Shown here one piece after another: positions 1 through 5,910 of a DNA stretch of 6,404 nt (position 1 is the stretch's first letter; every line of letters begins with the position of its first letter). This DNA comes from Comamonadaceae bacterium (lineage in GTDB: Bacteria > Pseudomonadota > Gammaproteobacteria > Burkholderiales > Burkholderiaceae_C): NCBI GenBank assembly GCA_027490555.1, contig JAIXXW010000338.1:1-6404 (forward strand). The letters are read 5' to 3'. The position numbers were made by a program, and so were the translations under genes. Under the pieces are notes generated by a model that worked only from the letters and a program-made list of their open reading frames with translations, ran no database searches and had not been told where the DNA came from.

Positions 1-513
1 ATGGGGGGACGCATCGCCTGGTCTTTTGCCGCCCAGTACCCGCAACGGGTGGACAAGCTGGTGCTGGTGGCCCCCGATGGTTTTGCCAGTGCCGGTTTTG
101 AGTACGGAAAACCCATGGACGTGCCCGCATCCATGGCGCTGATGCGCCATGTGCTGCCCAAGCCACTGCTGCGCATGCATTTGCAATCGGCCTATGCCAG
201 GCCCGAGTCCCTGAGCGAGGCCGTGACCGCCCGCTACCACGAGTTGATGTTGGCGCCCGGGGCGCGCCAAGCCATGCTCGACCGTTTGCAGCAAACGGTG
301 CTGCTCGAGCCGCAACCCTGGCTGCGCCAAATCCAGGCCCCCACGCTGCTGCTGTGGGGAGAGGCCGATGCCATGATCCCCTGGGGGAATGCCCAGGATT
401 ACCTGCGGGCCATACCGGGCAGCCGCTTGGTGTCCTGGCCGCAGGTGGGGCACCTGCCCCAGGAAGAAGCGGCCGAGGCCTCGCTGCAGGCGGTGGCCGA
501 ATTCTTGCGCTGA
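1..513 (+). CDS. Alpha/beta-fold hydrolase, C-terminal part (5' end outside window)
   Basis: This is the distal 170 codons of an alpha/beta hydrolase. The first codon, ATG, is almost certainly internal: the protein opens with MGGRIAW, which reads as the end of the nucleophile elbow G-x-S-M-G-G, so the catalytic serine lies just off the left edge. The other two triad members are visible: Asp123 in GEADAMIP after a hydrophobic strand (TLLLWG, 115-120), and His151 in VGHLPQEE. A cap-domain-like stretch lies between about residues 30 and 105. The C-terminus ends with a normal helix after the histidine, so the 3' end is complete. The substrate cannot be told from the sequence; relatives include esterases, haloperoxidase-like and C-C bond hydrolases. 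It converges on the antiporter gene, with six bases between the stop codons, and is probably not part of the bacteriochlorophyll operon. The fold is well supported; the specific function is unknown. Confidence 0.88.
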   Translation: MGGRIAWSFAAQYPQRVDKLVLVAPDGFASAGFEYGKPMDVPASMALMRHVLPKPLLRMHLQSAYARPESLSEAVTARYHELMLAPGARQAMLDRLQQTVLLEPQPWLRQIQAPTLLLWGEADAMIPWGNAQDYLRAIPGSRLVSWPQVGHLPQEEAAEASLQAVAEFLR

Positions 514-519
514 AGCGCC

Positions 520-1998
520 TCAGGTCATGCGGATGCCGACTTGCAAGATGGCGTTGCCCTCGATGGCGCGGACACTGATTTCGGCCTTGCCCAGGTGCGC
601 GGTGTCGCCTTCCACAGGGGGCCGCTGCAGGGTGTCGGCCAGCCATTGCCCGACGGATGTGTCGGGCTCGCAGGGCAGCTCAAGCCCATAAAAAACACAC
701 AGATCCCCCATGGGGGTGGGGGCGGCCAGCACAAAGTCACCGAACACCAGGCGGGCATGCTCGGTGTCATCGAGGTCGGGCAGCACCACATTCAGGCGGC
801 GGGCACTCCAGGCGATGGTGCTGCCTTGCAGCACCAGGGAGGTCAGCACCACCACAAAGGCCACATTGAAGTAAATGTGGGCGCCCTCGACGCCGGCCAT
901 GACCGGGAACACCGCCAGCACAATCGGCACCGCCCCCCGCAAGCCCATCCAGGAGATGAAAGCGATCTCGCGCCCGCTGAAGTGCAGGGGTTTCAGGCAC
1001 AGCCACACCGACAGAGGGCGTGCCACGAACATCAGCACCAGCGACACCCCGATGGCCGGCCACAGGGACTTGACCATCTCGCTGGGCGTGACCAGCAGGC
1101 CCAGCAACAGGAACATGCCCGCTTGGGACAACCAGGCGTAGCCGTCCATGGCCGACAAGGAGGCGCGCACTTGCCGGCGCGCCCGGTTGCCGATGACCAC
1201 CCCCATCAGGTACACCGCCAGAAAGCCCGAGCCGTCGATCCAGGTGGTGAAGGCAAACACGCTCAAGCCGCCCGAGACCACCAGCAAGGCGCGCACACCG
1301 CCACCGCCGTCTTCCCCCCGGCCCAGGCGTTTGACCAATTCCGCCATGGCCCAGCCGCAGCCCAGGCCCATCAGGCTGCCCCAGCCGAGCTGCCTGAGCA
1401 AAGACAGCAAGACTTCGGACACGCCCAAGGCCTCGCCGCCATGCTCGCCCATGGCCAGCGCCATGGCAATGAAGGTGAGGGTCAGGTAAACGGCCATGGG
1501 GTCGTTCATGCCGGATTCGATTTCCAGGGTGGCGGCCACGCGCTCATTGAGCTGCACCCCGGAGGATTTGAGCAGCGAGAACACCGCAGCGGCATCGGTC
1601 GAGCCGACGATGGCCCCCACCAGCAGTGCCAGTGGCCAGGACAAATCCAGCAACCAGTGGGCGGCCGCGCCCGTGATGCCGGTCGACAGCAAAACCCCCA
1701 GCGTGGCCAGCAGCAAGGAAGGCCGCAGGCCGGTGCGGAAGGTGCTCATCTGGGTGCGCAAACCACCGTCGAGCAAGATCACGGCCAGCGCCACGTTGCC
1801 GACCCAGAAACTCAATCTGAAATCGTCAAAGGCCAGCCCGCCCGGGCCATCGACGCCCGCCAGAATGCCCACCACCAGAAAAATCAGCAGGAAGGAAAAA
1901 CCGATGCGTGCAGAAAACACCCCGGCCAGCACGCTGACAAAAACCAGCGCTGCGCCTGCGAGCAAAGGCAAGGAGAGGAAATCAAGGGACACAACCAT
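520..1998 (-). CDS. nhaP2: K+(Na+)/H+ antiporter, CPA1 family, NhaP2/CvrA type
   Basis: A 492-residue inner-membrane cation/proton antiporter. About 12-13 hydrophobic segments fill residues 8-395. Family motifs are present: STDAAA (133-138), the ion-binding ESGMNDP (161-167, with Glu161, Asn165 and Asp166 as expected for NhaP proteins), and MGLRGAVP (351-358, Arg354). The C-terminal 90 residues are cytosolic and contain GDFVLAAPTPMGDL (420-433) and a closing beta-rich segment that resembles the CorC/HlyC transporter-associated domain. E. coli NhaP2 is longer, at about 578 residues, with a TrkA-C (RCK_C) domain before this one; that domain appears to be absent here. The start is fixed on the 5' side by an in-frame TAG at 2010-2008, four codons upstream; no good Shine-Dalgarno is visible. 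The gene follows bchO by 48 bases on the same strand, so it may be the last gene of the chelatase operon. NhaP2 proteins are known mainly as K+/H+ antiporters; cation choice here is an inference. Confidence 0.88.
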   Translation of the reverse strand: MVVSLDFLSLPLLAGAALVFVSVLAGVFSARIGFSFLLIFLVVGILAGVDGPGGLAFDDFRLSFWVGNVALAVILLDGGLRTQMSTFRTGLRPSLLLATLGVLLSTGITGAAAHWLLDLSWPLALLVGAIVGSTDAAAVFSLLKSSGVQLNERVAATLEIESGMNDPMAVYLTLTFIAMALAMGEHGGEALGVSEVLLSLLRQLGWGSLMGLGCGWAMAELVKRLGRGEDGGGGVRALLVVSGGLSVFAFTTWIDGSGFLAVYLMGVVIGNRARRQVRASLSAMDGYAWLSQAGMFLLLGLLVTPSEMVKSLWPAIGVSLVLMFVARPLSVWLCLKPLHFSGREIAFISWMGLRGAVPIVLAVFPVMAGVEGAHIYFNVAFVVVLTSLVLQGSTIAWSARRLNVVLPDLDDTEHARLVFGDFVLAAPTPMGDLCVFYGLELPCEPDTSVGQWLADTLQRPPVEGDTAHLGKAEISVRAIEGNAILQVGIRMT

Positions 1999-2046
1999 GG
2001 CTTGAAGCTACCACAGGTTCGGCCCGGCAAGGGCTGGGCGGGTGGG
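1999..2046 (-). other. Short gap between bchO and the antiporter gene
   Basis: These 48 bases are GC-rich. They hold a weak inverted repeat (GCCC-N5-GGGC at 2022-2034) without a T run, and no recognisable -35/-10 pair or Shine-Dalgarno sequence. Nothing in it argues for a terminator or a separate promoter, which favours read-through from bchO into the antiporter gene. Confidence 0.5.
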
Positions 2047-2931
2047 TCAAACGGTGCAGGCTTGCAGGATGCCTTGCGCTGAACCCAGCGGATCTTCCTC
2101 GTGCGCCAGGTGGCCCAGGCCGGGCTGGCGCTGTTGCCGGGCCTGGGGCAGGCGGGCACATGCGGCCTCGGCCAGCGCCGGCGGCACGGTCTGGTCCTGC
2201 GCACCGATGAGCATGAACACCGGGTTGCGGACCTCGTGCAGGCGTGCGGCCAGCGGCTTGAGTTGCCAGGCCGCCATCATGGACAAGACCCCGTGCACAT
2301 GGCCCGAGTCGCTGAGCACGCGGGTGTACAGATCGATGCCGCGCGCGTCCAGGGTCGAGCCGGTGCGCGCGATCCATTCGGCCACGGCACCGGGTTTGGC
2401 CGCCAGTTTGGCGGTGGCCCAGGCCGACAGCGGGTTGAGTGCGGCCAGTTTGGCCGCCGGCCCAAACAGCCAGGAGGCCACACCCGGCAGGGGCAGCCAG
2501 GCCGGGTTCAGGCCCACCAGGGTGCTGCGGGCGGCGCAATCAAAGTGCAGCGCCATGTGCGCGGCGATCGCCGCACCCGCAGAGTGGCCGACGATGGCCT
2601 GCGGTATCAGGTCGAGTTGCCGCATGAGTGCCCGCAAGCCCTCGGCCATGCCGGGCAGCGACAGCGCCCCTTCGGGCCCCCGGCTGCTGAAGGCATGCCC
2701 AGGCAGGTCGGGCGCGACCACGGTGAAATGCCTGGCCAGTGTGGGCAAGAGCCCGCGCCAGCTGAAGCTGCCCGAGCCGGTGCCGTGCAAGAGCAGCATG
2801 CAGGGGCCCTGGCCCAGCATCTGGACATGCCAGTGCACGCCGCCGGCCTGCACAAAACGGCTGTGCTGGGCATGCGGCCAGTGGCTTTGGTGTTCGGCCC
2901 AGGACATGCCGGGGTAATAGCGCTCAAACAT
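2047..2931 (-). CDS. bchO: BchO, magnesium-chelatase-associated alpha/beta hydrolase
   Basis: A 294-residue alpha/beta-hydrolase-fold protein matching BchO, found beside bchI and bchD in purple bacteria. Visible BchO-like features are the N-terminal block SRFVQAGGVHWHVQ (24-37), the oxyanion-hole region LLLHGTGSGSFSWRG (46-60), and APDLPGHAFSS (73-83). The nucleophile elbow is GHSAG (115-119, Ser117), followed by Asp246 in GAQDQTVP and His274 in GLGHLAHEE, so a complete Ser-Asp-His triad is kept. There is no signal peptide or membrane segment, so it is probably cytosolic. BchO is annotated as a putative Mg-chelatase accessory protein; its biochemical reaction is not established. The start ATG lies six bases after the bchD stop, with no strong ribosome binding site, suggesting translational coupling. 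An unrelated hydrolase is unlikely given the N-terminal block and the gene order bchI-bchD-bchO. Confidence 0.94.
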   Translation of the reverse strand: MFERYYPGMSWAEHQSHWPHAQHSRFVQAGGVHWHVQMLGQGPCMLLLHGTGSGSFSWRGLLPTLARHFTVVAPDLPGHAFSSRGPEGALSLPGMAEGLRALMRQLDLIPQAIVGHSAGAAIAAHMALHFDCAARSTLVGLNPAWLPLPGVASWLFGPAAKLAALNPLSAWATAKLAAKPGAVAEWIARTGSTLDARGIDLYTRVLSDSGHVHGVLSMMAAWQLKPLAARLHEVRNPVFMLIGAQDQTVPPALAEAACARLPQARQQRQPGLGHLAHEEDPLGSAQGILQACTV

Positions 2932-2937
2932 GGCGGT

Positions 2938-4794
2938 TCAGGCGCCAGGGCTGCGCAGGCGTTCCATGGCTTGGGCCACGCGCTGGGCCTGCACCTGGGG
3001 CATGGGCAGGTAGCTCGCGCCCATGGTGCTGGCCAGTTGCTGCGCTTGCGCATCGGGCTGCACCGAGGTGTCGATCCACAAGGCACGGTGGCCGCTGGCG
3101 CGCCACTGCTGGCCCCAGTTGTGCGCATCGGCCTGCGCCTGGGCGCGCCCGCCCAGGCCTTGCAGGGTCACGTTGGCGCGGCCGTCGCTCAGCACCACCA
3201 GCATCGGTGTGACGCCCTGGCGCTGCAGCTGGGCCGCTTGCTCGTGCGCCATCTTCAGGGCCAGCGCCAAAGGGGTGCCGCCGCCGCCGGGCAGGCCGGT
3301 CATGGCGCGTTTGGCACGCACCAGCGAGCGCGTCATGGGCAGCAAGAGCTGCGCCTGGGCACCCCGGAAGGCGACGATGCACACGCTGTCGCGCCGCGCA
3401 TACGACTGCTGCAGCAGCAATTCGACCGCGCCTTTGGCCTCGGCCAGGCGCTGCAAGGCGGCCGAGCCGGAGGCGTCGAGGGCCAGGATCAGGCAGCTGG
3501 AGGCGCGTTGCTGGTGGCGCTGGATGTGGAAGTCTTCGGCGCGGATCGCCACACGGCCTGTGCTGTGCGTCTGGCGCAAGCGCTGCTTGGGTGCTGCGGC
3601 GCGCAAGGTGGCCAGCACATGCAGACGCGCCTGGCCACCCGGGCGGCCCGGGCGTGGGGGCAGGGGGCGGCCCCGTTGCAGGCCGGTGCGGGTCTGGCCG
3701 CTGCGGCCGCTGCTGCTGTGGCTGGCCGCAGCTTGGCGCGTCATCAGCGCGTCGAGCATGTGCGGCGGCAAACTGGCCAGGGCGGCCGCGACCACCATCT
3801 CCTGCAGATCTTCGGCACGGGGCTCGGGTGGTGGGCCCGTGTCCGGGCTGTCGGGCGTGTCTGGTGCTGTGTTCTGTTCAGGGGCGTCACCGGGGTCGGG
3901 CGGTGGCGGTGGGGGGTCTTCAGCGGTCGGGCTGTCGGCGGCGGGGTCGCTGGGCTCGGCCGGCCACTGGGTGGCGCGGGGCGCGAGCACACCGCGTGCG
4001 GCAAAGCCCAGATCGTCGGCGTCCAGTGCCGTGCGCCCATGCAGCGCCGCATGGCCGCAGGCCAGGCGCAGGGCCAGGCTGGGCACGCGCAAGGAAGCGA
4101 TGCCCAATCCCAGCGCCGCTGCGCACAGCGCCTGCACCTGGTCGTCGCTGGCTTGCACCTGGTGCAGCAGTTCGCGGGCGCGCGCCAAAGCTCCGGGACT
4201 CAGGCGGATGAGCAGCTTGTCGGTGGCGTTATCGGCCTCGGCCCAATTGGCCTGGATGTCGCCGGGCGAGAGTTCGTGCAGGTCCAGCCACACCCCCAGG
4301 CGCTCGGCCAGGGCCCCGCCCACCCCGGCCTCGTCCGGCAGGGATTCGTCGAGCGCCACCACGCCAAAACGGGTGGTCGCGGGCGCGCTGTTGTGGCGGT
4401 TGGGCGGCACCTGGCCTTGTTCCAGGGCTTGCACCAGGGGCGCGAGCAGGGCAGGTGACAGGCGTTCGGCCATGGGCAGGCAGACCAGGCCTTGGTCGGC
4501 CTGTTGCAGCAGGCCAGCTTGCATCTGCAACTGCCCGGTTTGCAGGGTGCGGGCCAGGTCAATGCCGCCGAGCAGTCGCTCGCTGTCCACCGAGCCGGGG
4601 ACCTTCACCAGGTCCAGACCCAGATCGGCCAGTGCCTGCAGCCAGCGCTCGCGCACCGGGCCATGGGGCGCGCGCAGGCACACGCCGCCAAAACCGTGGG
4701 GGTCGATCTGCAGCAGTTGCAGCGTGGTGAGGGCGTCGTGCCAGCGCGCCAGCGGATCGGCTGGCGCGAGAGTGGGCGAGGCTTCGCGGTGCAT
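2938..4794 (-). CDS. bchD: Magnesium chelatase subunit D
   Basis: A 618-residue subunit of Mg-protoporphyrin IX chelatase; with BchI it forms the AAA+ motor complex that works with BchH to insert Mg2+. Three parts are visible. Residues 15-275 are an AAA+-like module related to BchI (PGSVDSERLLGGIDL at 66-80), but the Walker A loop is degraded (RAPHGPVRER, 41-50, no GKS/T). Residues 277-330 are a Pro/Asp/Glu-rich linker with a run of six prolines. Residues 430-618 are a von Willebrand A/integrin-I domain with a complete MIDAS: DASGS (440-444), the Thr in GGGGTPLA (507), and LSDGRAN (536-541). The reading frame is open far upstream, but that part overlaps bchI out of frame and is not BchD-like. 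The ATG at 4794 has an AGGG at 4807-4804, nine bases ahead, and lies 14 bases after the bchI stop. The length is normal for BchD. Confidence 0.96.
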   Translation of the reverse strand: MHREASPTLAPADPLARWHDALTTLQLLQIDPHGFGGVCLRAPHGPVRERWLQALADLGLDLVKVPGSVDSERLLGGIDLARTLQTGQLQMQAGLLQQADQGLVCLPMAERLSPALLAPLVQALEQGQVPPNRHNSAPATTRFGVVALDESLPDEAGVGGALAERLGVWLDLHELSPGDIQANWAEADNATDKLLIRLSPGALARARELLHQVQASDDQVQALCAAALGLGIASLRVPSLALRLACGHAALHGRTALDADDLGFAARGVLAPRATQWPAEPSDPAADSPTAEDPPPPPPDPGDAPEQNTAPDTPDSPDTGPPPEPRAEDLQEMVVAAALASLPPHMLDALMTRQAAASHSSSGRSGQTRTGLQRGRPLPPRPGRPGGQARLHVLATLRAAAPKQRLRQTHSTGRVAIRAEDFHIQRHQQRASSCLILALDASGSAALQRLAEAKGAVELLLQQSYARRDSVCIVAFRGAQAQLLLPMTRSLVRAKRAMTGLPGGGGTPLALALKMAHEQAAQLQRQGVTPMLVVLSDGRANVTLQGLGGRAQAQADAHNWGQQWRASGHRALWIDTSVQPDAQAQQLASTMGASYLPMPQVQAQRVAQAMERLRSPGA

Positions 4795-4808
4795 GCGCGC
4801 AGGCCCTG

Positions 4809-5834
4809 TCAGGCGGCCAGCACTTCTTGCAAGCTGCGCTGCACGCGGGCACCCGAGTCGGTGTCGTCCAAGGGGTTGCGGCGCAGGCGGTGGCGCAGTG
4901 CCAGCGGGGCCATGCTGTGCAGGTGCTCGGGCTGAACGGCCTTGTGGCCCTGCAGCGCGGCGCAAGCGCGGGTGGCGCGCAGCAGGGTGAGCTCGGCGCG
5001 CAGCCCGTCGGTGCCCAGTTGCTGGCACAGGCGCGCGCACAGCATCAGCATCTCGTCGCTGACCTGCACCTGGTCCAGCTGGTCGCGCGCCTTGAGGATG
5101 CGCTTTTGCAATTTCTGGTTGTCCTTGTGCCACAGGGCTTTGAAGGCTTCGGGGTCTTTGTCAAAGGCGTCGCGGCGCTTGATGATGTTGACCCGCAGGG
5201 CCAGGTCTTGCGGCGTGCGCACCTGCACCGACAGGCCAAAGCGGTCGAGCAGCTGGGGCCGCAGCTCGCCTTCTTCCGGGTTGCCACTGCCCACCAGCAC
5301 AAAGCGGGCCGGGTGGCGCACGCTCAGGCCTTCGCGCTCGACCAGGTTCTCGCCCGAGGCGGCCACATCGATCAACAGGTCGACCAGGTGGTCGTCCAGC
5401 AGGTTGACCTCGTCGATGTACAAAAAGCCCCGGTGCGCCTGGGCCAGCAGGCCGGGGGCGAAGGATTTGACGCCTTGCGCGAGGGCTTTTTCCAGATCGA
5501 GTGCGCCGACCACGCGGTCTTCGGTCGCCCCCAGGGGCAGGTCGACCACGGCCACGCTCTGGCGCTCGGTGGCGACTTTGCTTTTCGGGTCCCGCGTCTG
5601 GCACACCGGGCAGGCCCCCGCCGGCTTGGCGGGGTCGCAGCGGTAAGGGCAGCCTTTGACCACCTGGATGGGGGGCAACAGGTCGGCCAGGGCGCGCACC
5701 GCAGTGGATTTGCCGGTGCCCCGGTCACCCAGCACCAGCACGCCACCGATGGACGGATCGACCGCCACCACCTGGATGGCGAGGGTCATTTCATCTTGAC
5801 CAACGATGGCCGCAAAAGGGAAGGTCAATGCCAT
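4809..5834 (-). CDS. bchI: Magnesium chelatase ATPase subunit I
   Basis: A 341-residue AAA+ ATPase that powers Mg2+ insertion into protoporphyrin IX, the first committed step of bacteriochlorophyll synthesis. Motifs in order: Walker A GDRGTGKST (36-44), VVDLPLGATEDRVVGALDLE (97-116), Walker B FLYIDEVNLL (137-146), sensor 1 VGSGNPEEGE (181-190), arginine finger LLDRFG (195-200), and the sensor 2 helix region GLRAELTLLRATRACAAL (277-294). It ends with the usual ALRHRLRRNPLDD (312-324). Between Walker A and VVDLPLG it carries four cysteines (62, 66, 75, 78), a possible metal site. The ATG at 5834 is the first possible start after an in-frame TGA at 5867-5865 and has GGAA six bases ahead. It is the first gene of a tight bchI-bchD-bchO run and sits directly behind a promoter with a PpsR/CrtJ-type operator. 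Confidence 0.98.
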   Translation of the reverse strand: MALTFPFAAIVGQDEMTLAIQVVAVDPSIGGVLVLGDRGTGKSTAVRALADLLPPIQVVKGCPYRCDPAKPAGACPVCQTRDPKSKVATERQSVAVVDLPLGATEDRVVGALDLEKALAQGVKSFAPGLLAQAHRGFLYIDEVNLLDDHLVDLLIDVAASGENLVEREGLSVRHPARFVLVGSGNPEEGELRPQLLDRFGLSVQVRTPQDLALRVNIIKRRDAFDKDPEAFKALWHKDNQKLQKRILKARDQLDQVQVSDEMLMLCARLCQQLGTDGLRAELTLLRATRACAALQGHKAVQPEHLHSMAPLALRHRLRRNPLDDTDSGARVQRSLQEVLAA

Positions 5835-5863
5835 GGGGCGTTCCGCAAAACTGATCTCGGCCC

Positions 5864-5892
5864 ATCATCCAAAAGACGTGGCAAAGTGTCAA
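5864..5892 (-). promoter_or_regulatory. Sigma70-type promoter of bchI-bchD-bchO
   Basis: Reading the minus strand, a perfect -35 hexamer TTGACA (5892-5887) is followed by exactly 17 bases and a -10-like GATGAT (5869-5864; 4 of 6 matches to TATAAT). A start of transcription near 5857 would leave a leader of about 23 bases before the bchI ATG at 5834. The -35 hexamer shares its last three bases with the TGT-N12-ACA palindrome, so a bound regulator would compete with RNA polymerase. The match and spacing are seen directly; promoter activity is inferred. Confidence 0.7.
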
Positions 5893-5904
5893 GTTAAATT
5901 TACA
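5887..5904. promoter_or_regulatory. Putative PpsR/CrtJ operator (TGT-N12-ACA)
   Basis: A perfect match to the TGT-N12-ACA palindrome bound by the redox- and light-responsive regulator PpsR (CrtJ), which controls many bch, crt and puc promoters in purple bacteria. The symmetry extends to six-base arms, AAGTGT (5884-5889) and ACACTT (5902-5907), around an AT-rich centre that stands out from the GC-rich surroundings. It overlaps the -35 element of the bchI promoter, the usual position for repression by PpsR under oxic conditions. Only one such site is seen here; PpsR often binds pairs, and a second may lie outside the window or be degenerate. Confidence 0.72.
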
Positions 5905-5910
5905 CTTGTG

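Noticed and set aside
507..523. Small hairpin (GCGC-TGAA-GCGC) at the convergent stops as a bidirectional terminator
   Set aside because: The stem is only four base pairs with no T run on either side; by chance such repeats are frequent at this GC content.
2022..2034. Inverted repeat GCCC-N5-GGGC between bchO and the antiporter gene as a terminator
   Set aside because: Short stem and no T run after it in the direction of transcription.
541..2082. Long plus-strand open frame (513 codons) opposite the antiporter gene
   Set aside because: The translation is rich in Gln, His and Gly with no recognisable domain and lies fully antisense to a well-supported membrane protein; it is a by-product of high GC codon bias.
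2101..4458. Very long plus-strand open frame (785 codons) opposite bchO and bchD
   Set aside because: It crosses the boundary of two real minus-strand genes, has low-complexity Gly/Gln/Ala/His composition, and shows no motif; stop-free antisense frames are common in high-GC coding DNA.
4795..5133. N-terminal extension of bchD by 113 codons into bchI
   Set aside because: The extra residues are Ala/Arg/Pro-rich out-of-frame translation of bchI, do not look like BchD, and a better start with a Shine-Dalgarno sequence exists at 4794.
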